Below, piece after piece: positions 1 through 9,747 of a stretch of DNA of 64,000 nt (its first letter is position 1; each line of letters starts with the position of its first letter). Location of the stretch: positions 62,001-126,000 of the forward strand of contig JAFDZC010000013.1 of assembly GCA_018267095.1 (NCBI GenBank). The letters run 5' to 3'. The position numbers and the translations under genes were made by a program. This stretch comes from Bacteroidota bacterium. Lineage in GTDB: Bacteria; Bacteroidota; Bacteroidia; Flavobacteriales; Flavobacteriaceae. The notes beneath the pieces are model-generated. The model ran no database searches. It was not told where the DNA came from and saw only the letters and a list, made by a program, of their open reading frames with translations.

Positions 1-1
1 C

Positions 2-436
<435 letters not shown>

Positions 437-443
437 TTGAAAG

Positions 444-472
444 CTCCCGTTTATTAGCGGGAGTTTTTATTT
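444..472 (+). terminator. Rho-independent terminator after the ABC-F gene
   Basis: A 6-bp perfect stem (CTCCCG / CGGGAG) with an 8-base loop is followed by TTTTTATTTTT. It separates the ABC-F gene from pyrR. Confidence 0.85.
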
Positions 473-523
473 TTAATAAGAAGTAAAAAAGTGTAATTTT
501 ACGCACCAACAACACAACATCAA

Positions 524-1078
524 ATGAGTCAAAAAAATTTGCTCAGCCCACGCGAGGTTCACATTATCTTGCATCGATTGGCTTGTCAGCTCATCGAAAA
601 TCATTTGGACTTTTCGCAGACCGTACTCATCGGAATTCAGCCGCGCGGCGTTTATTTGGCCGAACGTCTTAAAGCTCTTTTGCAAAATGAGTACAAAATC
701 AGTCGAGTGCAACTGGGGTATTTAGACATCACTTTTTTTCGGGATGATTTCAGGCAACATGCGCCTTCGTTTGAAGCCAGCGAAACCCGCATTGATTTTT
801 TGGTGGATGATAAAAAAGTTGTTTTTATCGATGATGTGTTGTACACCGGGCGAAGTATTCGTTCGGCACTCACAGCTATTCAATCATTTGGACGCCCGAC
901 AGCCATTGAACTTTTAGTACTGATTGACCGCCGATTCAGTCGTCATTTACCGATTCAACCCGATTATTACGGTCGCCAGGTAGATGCCATCAACGATGAA
1001 AAAGTGCGTGTGCATTGGCAAGAAGTTCAAGGCGAAGATGCCGTTTATCTCATTTCTAAAAACAATCCGCAATCATGA
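524..1078 (+). CDS. pyrR: PyrR: pyrimidine operon regulator / uracil phosphoribosyltransferase
   Basis: This 184-aa type I phosphoribosyltransferase has the PRPP-binding loop VVFIDDVLYTGRS at residues 99-111 and the PyrR-like segment IGIQPRGVYLAERL at 37-50. Length matches PyrR. In Gram-positive bacteria PyrR binds pyr mRNA in response to UMP and has weak UPRTase activity; whether it is an RNA attenuator here is unknown, and I see no obvious anti-terminator in the short leader. The stop overlaps the pyrB start by 4 bases (ATGA), which points to translational coupling. A TAatTTTa element at 494-501 is a plausible -7 promoter box. Confidence 0.93.
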   Translation: MSQKNLLSPREVHIILHRLACQLIENHLDFSQTVLIGIQPRGVYLAERLKALLQNEYKISRVQLGYLDITFFRDDFRQHAPSFEASETRIDFLVDDKKVVFIDDVLYTGRSIRSALTAIQSFGRPTAIELLVLIDRRFSRHLPIQPDYYGRQVDAINDEKVRVHWQEVQGEDAVYLISKNNPQS

Positions 1079-2001
1079 GTGAATTAAGTGTTCAACATTT
1101 ACTGGGCATCAAATATCTGCAACCATCGGATATCGAGCTTATTTTTGAAACGGCGGCTCATTTTAAAGAAGTCATCAATCGTCCGATCAAAAAAGTTCCC
1201 TCGTTGCGCGATACGACTATTGCCAACATTTTTTTTGAAAACAGCACCCGCACCAAATTGTCATTTGAGCTCGCTCAGAAGCGGCTTTCTGCCGATGTGA
1301 TTAGTTTTTCGGCGGCACAATCTTCGGTCAAAAAAGGCGAAACGCTCATTGATACGGTCAACAATATTTTGGCGATGAAAGTCGATATGGTGGTGATGCG
1401 ACATGCTCATCCGGGCGCGGCTTTGTTTTTATCGCAAAACGTCAAGGCCAGTATTGTCAATGCCGGTGATGGAGCACACGAACATCCGACCCAAGGTTTA
1501 CTCGACAGTTTTACCCTCAAAGAAAAACTTGGAGATTTGGCCGGAAAAAAAGTGGTGATTGTGGGCGATATTCTGCATTCACGGGTGGCGCTTTCCAATA
1601 TTTATGCCCTACAAATGTTGGGCGCAGAGGTAAAAGTCTGCGGCCCCAAAACACTGATTCCTCGATATATTGAATCTTTGGGCGTTCAGGTTGAGTCGGA
1701 TTTGCGCAAAGCACTCAATTGGTGTGATGCGGCCAATATGTTGCGGGTGCAAAACGAGCGTATGGATGTGAGTTATTTTCCGTCGACGCGCGAATATGTG
1801 CAGCGTTACGGCGTGGATAGACAACTACTAGAATCGCTGGATAAAGAAATTGTCTTGATGCATCCCGGCCCCATCAATCGCGGGGTTGAAATTACCAGCG
1901 AAGTGGCTGATGGTAGTCATTCGGTGATTTTGGATCAGGTTGAAAACGGCGTTGCGATTCGTATGGCAGTGATTTATTTATTGGCGTCTAAAATTCAATA
2001 A
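1075..2001 (+). CDS. pyrB: Aspartate carbamoyltransferase catalytic subunit
   Basis: This 308-aa protein joins carbamoyl phosphate to aspartate, the second step of pyrimidine synthesis. The carbamoyl-phosphate motif STRT is at residues 57-60 after FFEN; HPTQ and the C-terminal MHPGPINRGVEI are also present. Length is typical for the catalytic chain. It overlaps pyrR by 4 bases. No regulatory pyrI chain follows, as is usual when pyrB is paired with pyrR. Confidence 0.96.
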   Translation: MSELSVQHLLGIKYLQPSDIELIFETAAHFKEVINRPIKKVPSLRDTTIANIFFENSTRTKLSFELAQKRLSADVISFSAAQSSVKKGETLIDTVNNILAMKVDMVVMRHAHPGAALFLSQNVKASIVNAGDGAHEHPTQGLLDSFTLKEKLGDLAGKKVVIVGDILHSRVALSNIYALQMLGAEVKVCGPKTLIPRYIESLGVQVESDLRKALNWCDAANMLRVQNERMDVSYFPSTREYVQRYGVDRQLLESLDKEIVLMHPGPINRGVEITSEVADGSHSVILDQVENGVAIRMAVIYLLASKIQ

Positions 2002-2061
2002 TTCTGCAGAAAATCCTTCAGAAAACAGTACCTTAGCCATCGATTTTAATTTCTGAATTTT

Positions 2062-2394
2062 ATGAAAGTCGATCAAAAAGGACACACCACAACCATCAAA
2101 GATACCCAAGGTGATTTAGCTGCGTTTTTAACCAAACTTAACCACGAACATAAAAGTTTTCAAAAGCAGAATCTGATTGTTGATTTGTTGGCTTACCCAA
2201 GTTTGGCTGTGGCGCGTGTGAATGAATTTGCTGATTTATCGAAGTTGCATCTCAAAGGCAAAAAGTCATTTGTGGTGGTGGCTGATTGTGACGATTTTAA
2301 TGCGGTTAAAAACAAATTGACGGTGGTTCCGACTTTGCTTGAAGCGCATGACATCATTGAAATGGAAGAAATTGAGCGTGATTTAGGGTTTTAA
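2062..2394 (+). CDS. Conserved small protein upstream of rnz (function unknown)
   Basis: This 110-aa soluble protein alternates predicted strands and helices and ends in the acidic stretch EAHDIIEMEEIERDLGF. From memory, homologues sit before ribonuclease Z in many Flavobacteriaceae and are sometimes mislabelled as ribonuclease Z; it has no metallo-beta-lactamase motif of its own. The size and pattern would suit a STAS-like fold, but this is a guess. One base separates its stop from the rnz start, so the two are probably co-translated. A -7-like TAccTTAG lies at 2029-2036. Confidence 0.8.
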   Translation: MKVDQKGHTTTIKDTQGDLAAFLTKLNHEHKSFQKQNLIVDLLAYPSLAVARVNEFADLSKLHLKGKKSFVVVADCDDFNAVKNKLTVVPTLLEAHDIIEMEEIERDLGF

Positions 2395-2395
2395 A

Positions 2396-3307
2396 ATGTC
2401 AATGAATCTGACCATATTGGGTTGTTATGCGGCCACTCCGCGAACATTGACGCATCCGACCGCCCAGGTTTTAGAAATGCGCAACGAGCTTTTTTTGATT
2501 GATTGTGGCGAGGGAACTCAAGTTGAACTGCGCAAACACAAGATTAAGTTTTCTAAAATCAATCATATTTTTATTTCGCATTTGCACGGGGATCATTTTT
2601 ATGGATTGATTGGCTTGATTTCGACTTTTATGTTGTTGGGTCGTGTGAATGATTTGCATATTTACGGCCCGAAAGGCATCAAAGAAATCATTGTGCTTCA
2701 GTTGCGTTTGTCGAATTCTTGGGTGAATTACGGTTTGTATTTTCACGAATTAGAATCGACTCAAAGTGAACTCATTTATGAAGATAATCAATTAACGGTG
2801 CATACAATCCCGCTCAAGCATCGCGTGTATACGAACGGTTTTTTGTTTCGCGAAAAACCAGCGGAACGCAAACTGAATTTTGAAGCGGTTAAAGAGCATC
2901 GCATTGAAACCTGTTATTTTCAGAAAATTAAAAATGGTCATGATTTGACTTTGGGTGACGGAACGATTTTATCTAATGAATTGTTGACTTTTGATCCTCC
3001 GGCGCCCAAGAGTTATGCTTTTTGTTCTGATACCGTTTATGATGAAGATTTGATTCCGTTGTTAAAAGGAGTTGACGTGTTGTATCACGAATCGACATTT
3101 TTAAACTCTGAAGAAGAACTCGGAGCCAAAACCATGCACAGTACCGCGGCGCAGGCTGCCCAAATTGCAAGAGCAGCACAAGTTAGAAAATTAGTTTTAG
3201 GACATTATTCAACGCGTTATGAAAGTATTGAGCGATTTAAAGAGGAGGCGCAGCCCATTTTTGAACAGATTTTGTTGGCCGATGATGGTGTGCATTTTGA
3301 ATTTTAA
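2396..3307 (+). CDS. rnz: Ribonuclease Z (tRNA 3' processing endonuclease)
   Basis: This 303-aa metallo-beta-lactamase-fold nuclease removes 3' trailers from tRNA precursors. Visible motifs are IDCGEGTQ near the N-terminus, the zinc-binding HLHGDHFYG at about residues 61-69, FCSDT in the middle and the late histidine in LVLGHYSTRY. Two ATGs lie 6 bases apart at the start; the first is used here. It is coupled to the small gene before it and followed closely by pdxH. Confidence 0.94.
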   Translation: MSMNLTILGCYAATPRTLTHPTAQVLEMRNELFLIDCGEGTQVELRKHKIKFSKINHIFISHLHGDHFYGLIGLISTFMLLGRVNDLHIYGPKGIKEIIVLQLRLSNSWVNYGLYFHELESTQSELIYEDNQLTVHTIPLKHRVYTNGFLFREKPAERKLNFEAVKEHRIETCYFQKIKNGHDLTLGDGTILSNELLTFDPPAPKSYAFCSDTVYDEDLIPLLKGVDVLYHESTFLNSEEELGAKTMHSTAAQAAQIARAAQVRKLVLGHYSTRYESIERFKEEAQPIFEQILLADDGVHFEF

Positions 3308-3322
3308 TGAAACATTGCAATT

Positions 3323-3967
3323 ATGAATGATTTGAGCAGTTATAGAAAATCGTATGAGAAAAGTGAATTGCTGGAAAGTATGATTCCGGAAGATCCAATG
3401 AATCTTTTTCACCGATGGTTTTGTGAAGTCAAAGATTTTGGTGGTGTTGATGAAGTGAATGCCATGACCGTTGCCACTTTGGGTGAAGATGGTTTTCCGA
3501 AGGCGCGCGTGGTATTGCTCAAACAATACAATGAAGAGGGTTTTGTGTTTTATACCAATTATCATTCAGAAAAGGGTAGGGCTATTGAGGCTCATCCACA
3601 GTTGTGTCTTTCATTTTTTTGGCCATCAATTGAACGTCAGGTGATCATAAAAGGAATCGCCGAGCGAACGTCAAAAGATGTTTCTGATAATTATTTTGCC
3701 TCAAGACCCAAAGGAAGTCAATTGGGCGCAGCGGTTTCAGATCAATCTACTGTAATTCCTAATCGAAGTTTTCTTGAAGAAAAATTGAGTGAACTCGAAA
3801 AGATAACTGAGCATACCGAAGTTTTGCGCCCGGAACATTGGGGCGGATATTTAGTCAGACCATTATCCGTAGAGTTTTGGCAAGGACGACCGAATCGACT
3901 ACACGACCGAATACGTTATACAATAAATGAAGACTATTCTTGGAAGATTGAAAGATTAGCGCCGTAA
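3323..3967 (+). CDS. pdxH: Pyridoxamine 5'-phosphate oxidase
   Basis: This 214-aa FMN enzyme makes pyridoxal 5'-phosphate. It shows the family segments NAMTVATLGEDGFPKARVVL, FYTNYHSEKGRAI, FFWPSIERQV, FASRPKGSQLGA and the C-terminal EFWQGRPNRLHDRIRY that binds FMN and substrate. Length and order match PdxH. It follows rnz by 15 bases and is closed by a terminator at 3986-4010. Confidence 0.96.
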   Translation: MNDLSSYRKSYEKSELLESMIPEDPMNLFHRWFCEVKDFGGVDEVNAMTVATLGEDGFPKARVVLLKQYNEEGFVFYTNYHSEKGRAIEAHPQLCLSFFWPSIERQVIIKGIAERTSKDVSDNYFASRPKGSQLGAAVSDQSTVIPNRSFLEEKLSELEKITEHTEVLRPEHWGGYLVRPLSVEFWQGRPNRLHDRIRYTINEDYSWKIERLAP

Positions 3968-3985
3968 AAATATTTTATTCAAGAG

Positions 3986-4010
3986 AGGATCACAACTGTG
4001 GTCCTTTTTT
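3986..4010 (+). terminator. Terminator after pdxH
   Basis: AGGATCAC pairs with GTGGTCCT (one G-U pair) and is followed by six T. The rest of the gap to 4208 is AT-rich and shows no gene. Confidence 0.7.
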
Positions 4011-4208
4011 ATGTTATAAAATGAATATTTTGTAAGAAAATTATTTTATTAAAATTTAATTTTATGTATTTCATCGATTTTATTTGTAGTTTAAACGATG
4101 TTTGATGTAGTATTGCTGAACCAAATCTAATGAAACGTTCTTAATAACAAAAAACATATTTAAAGAAGTTTGCCCCACAATCTACTTTAAACTTAAAACC
4201 TACTAGTT

Positions 4209-4712
4209 ATGAAAACATCTCTACTCAGAGCATTGATGCCGGTGGCATTAATGTTTACAATGATATCTTGCTCTTCAAACGACACTGAAGATAGCACTCC
4301 TACAGCCAAGCCTCAATTGGTACAAGACTTCAGCTACAATACAGATGAACTTCAATTGGCTGATTTAATCAATCAGTACAGAGTTAGCATCGGATTGAAC
4401 CCACTTGAGTTGATCAATCATGTTTCATACAAATCTGAAGAACATACCCAATACATGATTGCAAAAAAATCTGTCAACCACGATTTGTTTGCAGAGCGTT
4501 CAGAAAACATTATTGAAGTTTTAGGAGCTGTTAAAGTAAACGAAAATGTTGCTTACAACTTTATGACTTCTGCTTCGGCACTTAATGCTTGGTTGAATAG
4601 TCCAGGACACAAAGCCAATATCGAAGGGAACTTTACTCATTTTGGAATTTCAATCAAAGTTGATCCTGACACCGGAAAAAAATACTATACCAATATTTTC
4701 ATTAAAAAATAA
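4209..4712 (+). CDS. CAP-domain (SCP/PR1-like) lipoprotein
   Basis: This 167-aa protein has a lipoprotein signal with lipobox MISC (Cys about 21), a Ser/Asp-rich linker, then a CAP domain from about residue 48: LADLINQYRVSIGLNPLEL, a histidine in SEEHTQYMI, NHDLF, NENVAYN and AWLNSPGHKANIEGNFTHFG. CAP-domain proteins of bacteria such as YkwD are extracellular, with unclear biochemical roles. The gene stands alone between two terminators. Confidence 0.9.
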   Translation: MKTSLLRALMPVALMFTMISCSSNDTEDSTPTAKPQLVQDFSYNTDELQLADLINQYRVSIGLNPLELINHVSYKSEEHTQYMIAKKSVNHDLFAERSENIIEVLGAVKVNENVAYNFMTSASALNAWLNSPGHKANIEGNFTHFGISIKVDPDTGKKYYTNIFIKK

Positions 4713-4755
4713 ATTAAAAATTGAGTTTAATTTAATTATGTTTTGTTTTGACACT

Positions 4756-4782
4756 AAAACCACCCAAATGGGTGGTTTTTTT
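4756..4782 (+). terminator. Terminator after the CAP-domain gene
   Basis: A perfect 10-bp stem (AAAACCACCC / GGGTGGTTTT) with loop AAAT ends in a T run. Confidence 0.85.
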
Positions 4783-4844
4783 ATGAACCAACGGCAATAA
4801 GTTTAACTTTGAATTGTTTTTATGAATTCATGGTTTCTCCTGAT

Positions 4845-6677
4845 ATGAAATTAAATATTTTGTTTGTAGTCTTTTTGATTTGGTTTTTGAATGGCCAATC
4901 ACTTTTGGCACAGCAAAATCAAACGCAAAAAGACACTGCCAAAGTTTACAGAGTGATCGAAAACTACTCACAGAAAAGAAAAGTAACTAAATATCTTCAC
5001 AGACTTATTTTTGAACCACTTTCAAAGCCTACTTCCAAAAACATTAAAAAGTCTGTAAAAAAGCAAAGTCTGCGCAAATTTGAAGGCAAAATAATTCGGA
5101 ACATCAACATTACAACCCTTGATCCGTTTGGTTATTCGGTGAATGATACCAATCAGAAACCTCAGAAAAAAGTATTGAAAATGGGGAATTCTTTGCACAT
5201 GAAAACCCGAAATTTTGCCATTAAAAACTTGCTGATGTTCAAAAATAATGAACCTTTAGATTCTTTGCTTGTCAGGGAATCGGAGCGTTTAATTCGCCGA
5301 CAAAGGTATATCAGAAGTGTAGCCATTACCGTTCGGCAAGTTTCAAAAAAGTCTGATTCGGTTGATGTTTATATTCGAGCACTTGATGCTTGGAGTTTGG
5401 TGCCGGAATTAAATTTAACGCCAACTAAATCAGCATTTACAGTTAAGGAAAGGAATTTTCTCGGCACAGGCCACGAATTTTCAAATACTTATACCAAAGA
5501 TCTGACCAGCAGTAATGATGCTTTTGGAACCAGTTATACCATTCCGAACATCAAAAACACCTTTATTCGCACAACACTACGATATGACATTGATTTGAAA
5601 AAAAATTATATCAAATCGTTTAATGTTGAGCGACCCTTTTATTCACCTTATGCGCGATGGGCAGCCGGAGCTTATTTTGATCAAAAGTTTGAACGAATAC
5701 TCCCGATTGATTCGCCAACGGCTACTGAGTCAGTGGCTTCAAAATATGAGTCGCAAGATTTCTGGGGCGGACATTCGATTCAGATTTTTAAAGGAAATTC
5801 CGAAACGAATCGAGCCACCAATTTTGTTACCACCGCTCGTTTCTATAACAAAAAATATATTGACCGACCAGTTGTTGCTCAGGATTCATTAGGCGTTTAC
5901 TCGACGGAGAAACTTTATTTGATGAGTTTAGGTATATCGTCGCGAAAGTATATTCAAGAAAAATACGTTTTTAATTTTGATGTGGTCGAAGATATTGCCA
6001 CCGGATTTGTTTATTCTATTACCACCGGATTTCAGAATAAAAGTACCAAGAACAAAACCTATTTTGGCGGAAAAGTAGCGTTCGGCAATTATTACAACTT
6101 TGGCTACATTGGGACTGATTTTGAATACGGAACTTTTTTTGACGGTAAAATCACGCAGCAAAGCGCATATAATCTAAGTTTGACTTATTTTACAAATCTC
6201 ATTGATGCCGGGCGATGGAAGTTTCGTCAGTTTATCAAGCCGCAAGCCATTATCGGAACCAAACGAATTAATTCAAACACCGACAAGTTGTCTTTAAACG
6301 GCGATACCGGAATCCCCGGATTTAGTAGCAATCAACTTTATGGCACTAAAAAGTTGCTGCTTACTTTTCAGACGCAGGGTTATTCGCCATGGCAATTGAT
6401 TGGTTTTAGAATGAATCCATATTTGTCTTATACTATGGGAATGCTTGGACAAGAGCATGTTGGATTTAGCCGAAGCCAATTGTTTTCAGAATTGGCCGTT
6501 GGGCTGATTATCAGTAATGATTATTGGGTTTTTAGCAACTTTCAGATTTCTTTTTCGTATTTTCCATCGTTGCCGCCTGATATGAGCGCTCCGTTCAAAA
6601 CCAATTCACTCAGAACTTATGATTTTGGTTTACAGGATTTTGAAATTGCCAAGCCAGTCTTGGTGAGTTATCAGTAA
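4845..6677 (+). CDS. Outer-membrane Omp85/BamA-like barrel protein with POTRA-like domain
   Basis: I place the start at the ATG at 4845 (610 aa) because it begins a clean signal peptide (MKLNILFVVFLIWFLNG..LLAQQ); the frame is open upstream from 4809 but that adds an unlikely prefix. After the signal comes a region with POTRA character (KFEGKIIRNINITTLDPFG, then PLDSLLVRESERLIRRQRYIRSVAI). From about residue 200 the sequence is alternating amphipathic strands with many Tyr/Phe, typical of a barrel. It ends YDFGLQDFEIAKPVLVSYQ. Omp85 proteins insert or move proteins or lipids across the outer membrane; the substrate is not visible. It lacks the five POTRA repeats of BamA. Confidence 0.72.
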   Translation: MKLNILFVVFLIWFLNGQSLLAQQNQTQKDTAKVYRVIENYSQKRKVTKYLHRLIFEPLSKPTSKNIKKSVKKQSLRKFEGKIIRNINITTLDPFGYSVNDTNQKPQKKVLKMGNSLHMKTRNFAIKNLLMFKNNEPLDSLLVRESERLIRRQRYIRSVAITVRQVSKKSDSVDVYIRALDAWSLVPELNLTPTKSAFTVKERNFLGTGHEFSNTYTKDLTSSNDAFGTSYTIPNIKNTFIRTTLRYDIDLKKNYIKSFNVERPFYSPYARWAAGAYFDQKFERILPIDSPTATESVASKYESQDFWGGHSIQIFKGNSETNRATNFVTTARFYNKKYIDRPVVAQDSLGVYSTEKLYLMSLGISSRKYIQEKYVFNFDVVEDIATGFVYSITTGFQNKSTKNKTYFGGKVAFGNYYNFGYIGTDFEYGTFFDGKITQQSAYNLSLTYFTNLIDAGRWKFRQFIKPQAIIGTKRINSNTDKLSLNGDTGIPGFSSNQLYGTKKLLLTFQTQGYSPWQLIGFRMNPYLSYTMGMLGQEHVGFSRSQLFSELAVGLIISNDYWVFSNFQISFSYFPSLPPDMSAPFKTNSLRTYDFGLQDFEIAKPVLVSYQ

Positions 6678-6866
6678 TTGCAGTATTTTCTTCAAGAGTT
6701 TAGGAAATCTATCCATATATAATTGTAAGATATTTATTACTTGACAACTGACTTTATCGGGCTTTTACTACACCATAACGAATAGGCTAAATTGAATGTT
6801 TGCTATGTTTCAAGGTTGTTATACGTTTGTCATGTAAATATTAGAAACCCCAAAACTACTACTTAC

Positions 6867-7985
6867 ATGAAAAAACTTTTTGCTTATATATTGACCATCG
6901 GATTTACTTGTGTCACATCGGCGCAAATAATTTCTATTCCCGATGTCAATTTCAAAAATCGATTGATTCAAGATGATCTTATTAATCTTGACGGTGATGG
7001 AGAAATTCAACTTGAAGAAGCTTTGTACGTTCAGTACCTCGATTTGTCAAATGCTGATATTCATTCGCTTTCGGGTATTGAACAATTCATCAATTTAAGA
7101 GAACTCAATTGCGAGAACAACCAGATTTCTGAGCTTCCGCTCACCACTTTGGGTTATTTAAAACGGTTGAATTGCAATAACAACAACATCACTTCGCTTG
7201 ATTTTGACACTTCGTCTTTGCAGGAATTGCGTTGCGGGCACAATCAAATTTCGGCTGTAAATGTAGGTTCAGGAACTGTAGAATTAGATGTTTCTTATAA
7301 TCAATTGTCGCAATTGACCTTGCCATCTTCGGGCAGTTATGCCTATTTGAACATTTCTGGCAACTTGTATACAACAGTGCAAATACAACAGCTCAGACTT
7401 GATAACTTCTTTTGCGAAGACACGCATTTAACTTCGCTTGATTTATCACAAACTTTGCAGTTGGGTGAAATCATTTCTATCAAAAACAATCCTGATTTGC
7501 AATCGCTCAATCTCAAAAATGACCGCTTTGATTTTTGCGATGTCATGGGTGGAGGTTGTCATTTCTACTTGGCTTTGAGCGGTAATCCGGCATTGACTAA
7601 TATTTGTTTGGACACCTTTGATCACGACGGTGTGAGCGGTTTAAATGAATTGGACTATTTTCAGACACAATACAATTTGAGCGATGTTAGTTTTAATGAG
7701 AACTGTGGCGGAAATCCATCACCGGAGCTAACGGTGACTGATTTGACCAAAAATATTCGGTGGTATCCTAATCCGGTCCAAAATCATTTAAATATTGAAT
7801 CAAAAAACAATACTTCATTGCAAACAGTTCAGTTATACAATTTAATGGGTCAAAAAGTAATGACACAGAACTTGAATTCATCTGACAAAACGAGTGTTGA
7901 TATGTCGCAATTGCATACCGGTACTTACTTACTTGAAATAATTTCAGAACAAGGCACTGCGATAAGTAAAATCATCAAATTATAA
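6867..7985 (+). CDS. Secreted leucine-rich-repeat protein with T9SS sorting domain
   Basis: Start set at the ATG at 6867, which opens a signal peptide (MKKLFAYILTIGFTCVTSAQ); an upstream in-frame start at 6792 would bury it. The mature part begins IISIPDVNFKNRL, followed by an EF-hand-like loop LDGDGEIQLEEAL, then about seven LRR units of the type LRELNCENNQISELP. The last 75 residues are a T9SS type A domain (WYPNPVQNHLNIES..GTYLLEIIS). LRR surface proteins commonly mediate adhesion. It is related to the protein at 14840-15814, which shares the same N-terminal layout. A terminator follows at 8011. Confidence 0.85.
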   Translation: MKKLFAYILTIGFTCVTSAQIISIPDVNFKNRLIQDDLINLDGDGEIQLEEALYVQYLDLSNADIHSLSGIEQFINLRELNCENNQISELPLTTLGYLKRLNCNNNNITSLDFDTSSLQELRCGHNQISAVNVGSGTVELDVSYNQLSQLTLPSSGSYAYLNISGNLYTTVQIQQLRLDNFFCEDTHLTSLDLSQTLQLGEIISIKNNPDLQSLNLKNDRFDFCDVMGGGCHFYLALSGNPALTNICLDTFDHDGVSGLNELDYFQTQYNLSDVSFNENCGGNPSPELTVTDLTKNIRWYPNPVQNHLNIESKNNTSLQTVQLYNLMGQKVMTQNLNSSDKTSVDMSQLHTGTYLLEIISEQGTAISKIIKL

Positions 7986-8010
7986 TAAAACATTTTCGGG
8001 GGAAAATGGG

Positions 8011-8040
8011 AACCACTTCGGCAACGGAGTGGTTTTTTTA
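8011..8040 (+). terminator. Terminator between the LRR gene and the phosphoesterase cluster
   Basis: A 10-bp stem (AACCACTTCG / CGGAGTGGTT, one G-U) with loop GCAA is followed by TTTTTTT. It isolates the following gene cluster. Confidence 0.85.
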
Positions 8041-8109
8041 TGGTTCATTAAACCATTTAAAATGAGCGAAGTCTATAAACGGTATCCTAACCTAGAAACC
8101 TTCGGTTAT

Positions 8110-9744
8110 ATGAATTTTAAATTTTTGCTTCCTTCACTAATCCTCTTAGCTTCAAGCTTATGTTTGTCTGCACAAGAAAAATCTATCATCCTCGGTAGAC
8201 CCACCAACAACTCAGTAACTGCGAGTATTTTATTTGATCAAAATGTCGATTTCTATTTAGAGTACGGTTTACAAAGCGGTCAATACAACACAATTACCAA
8301 CCAGCAATCCAATGTTGCGAATGTGCCCGATGAAATTGAACTCACCAATTTAAATCCCAATACGCGTTATTTCTATCGCATGAAATACAAACCTGCGGGA
8401 AGTTCAACCTTTAGCAATACGCCGGAATATACTTTTCATACCCAAAGAGCTCCAGGCAGTAATTTTACTTTTACTATAGAAGCCGATGAACACTTGTACG
8501 ATGTAAAAGGTGATCGCGATATGTACCAGGTTACCCTAGCCAATGAACTTGCTGATCAGCCCGATTTCATGCTTTCATTGGGCGATATTTTTGGCGATGA
8601 TCATACGCCCACGACCACAACCAGCGCCGACATGGACGCTTTGCACAAAGATTACCGACAATACCTTGGCCAAATCTGCCATTCAGTGCCATTTTATGTT
8701 TGTCTCGGAAATCACGAAGGCGAAAATGACTATTATATGGCGCAGAATCCACCCAACAACATTGCGGTTTGGGGCACTTTGTGGCGTAAATACTATTATC
8801 CGAATCCAGAGCCCAACAGTTTTTATTCGGGCAATACAACAATCGAAAATTTCGGAATCGACAGTCCGCAAAACTACTACGCATGGCAATGGGGCGATGC
8901 TTTATTTGTGGTTTTGGATGTCTACAGAACTTCATCGTACACCACTTTGAGCGATAAACCGCAAAACTGGAATTGGACACTGGGTTATCAACAATATCAA
9001 TGGATGCGCAGTGTACTTGAAAACTCAACTGCTGCGCACAAATTCGTTTTCGCACATCATACACGAGGTCAAGGCCGCGGCGGAACAGCTACTGCCACAC
9101 AATTTGAATGGGGCGGTTATCAAGGAAACGGCAACAACTATCAATTTGACGCCAACAGACCCGGCTGGGGCAAACCGATTCAAAAGGTTTTTGAAGATAC
9201 CGGCGTAGATATTTTCTTTCAAGGACACGATCATTTGTATGCCAAAGAAGTGCTCAACAATGTAGTATATCAAGAAGTGCCGATGCCCAGCGATATTACT
9301 TATCAAATTGGTTATACCGCCAATGCCGATGCTTATACTGATGTAGTTTTAGACGGAACCGGACACATCAGAGTGCAGGTAACTTCAGATTGTGTAACGG
9401 TTGATTATGTGAAAGCCTACATTCCCGGGACTACAGGCTCGGCGGGTCATACCAACGGAGAAATTGGTTATTCATACAGCGTAGGCAGTTGTGCGCTTGC
9501 AAACAATGCTTTTGAAAAAAACAAAGCTTACGTGGTTTACCCGAATCCGGCTAGCAATTCCATCAATATCTCTTTTGATGACCATTCATTGGTACATCAA
9601 TATGAACTGTACAATACCGTCGGACAAAAAGTCGCTGCATTTATATCAAATACTTATGATACTTCGTCTTTACCGAATGGCATCTATTTCTTAAAAGTAG
9701 ACAACGGAAAACTTGAAACGCAAAAAGTAATCATCAAACACTAA
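8110..9744 (+). CDS. Secreted metallophosphoesterase (purple-acid-phosphatase-like) with T9SS domain, copy 1
   Basis: Start taken at 8110 where a signal peptide begins (MNFKFLLPSLILLASSLCLSA); the frame is open from 8029. An Fn3-like N-terminal domain (RPTNNSVTAS..LNPNTRYFYRMKY) precedes a calcineurin-type phosphoesterase: ADEH, LSLGDIFGDD, CLGNHEGEND, FVFAHH and FFQGHDHLY, which supply the usual two-metal ligands. The C-terminus is a T9SS type A domain (VVYPNPASNSINISF..VIIKH). Likely releases phosphate from organic phosphates outside the cell (inferred). It lies 3 bases before a second, related phosphoesterase and probably shares its mRNA. Confidence 0.88.
   Translation: MNFKFLLPSLILLASSLCLSAQEKSIILGRPTNNSVTASILFDQNVDFYLEYGLQSGQYNTITNQQSNVANVPDEIELTNLNPNTRYFYRMKYKPAGSSTFSNTPEYTFHTQRAPGSNFTFTIEADEHLYDVKGDRDMYQVTLANELADQPDFMLSLGDIFGDDHTPTTTTSADMDALHKDYRQYLGQICHSVPFYVCLGNHEGENDYYMAQNPPNNIAVWGTLWRKYYYPNPEPNSFYSGNTTIENFGIDSPQNYYAWQWGDALFVVLDVYRTSSYTTLSDKPQNWNWTLGYQQYQWMRSVLENSTAAHKFVFAHHTRGQGRGGTATATQFEWGGYQGNGNNYQFDANRPGWGKPIQKVFEDTGVDIFFQGHDHLYAKEVLNNVVYQEVPMPSDITYQIGYTANADAYTDVVLDGTGHIRVQVTSDCVTVDYVKAYIPGTTGSAGHTNGEIGYSYSVGSCALANNAFEKNKAYVVYPNPASNSINISFDDHSLVHQYELYNTVGQKVAAFISNTYDTSSLPNGIYFLKVDNGKLETQKVIIKH
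9704..9744 (+). repeat. 41-bp exact repeat, copy 1 (second copy at 14230-14270)
   Basis: The last 41 bases of the first phosphoesterase gene, stop codon included, are identical to the last 41 bases of the DUF1566 gene. Both encode GKLETQKVIIKH at the end of a T9SS sorting domain. Upstream the two tails are only partly alike. Confidence 0.9.
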
Positions 9745-9747
9745 AAG

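Noticed and set aside
4809-4844. Upstream start of the Omp85-like gene
   Set aside because: The prefix would precede a normal signal peptide and begins with TTG; the ATG at 4845 is a better start.
8567-9064. 165-codon frame opposite the first phosphoesterase
   Set aside because: It is antisense to a clear enzyme with all motifs; Cys/Arg-rich translation without domains.
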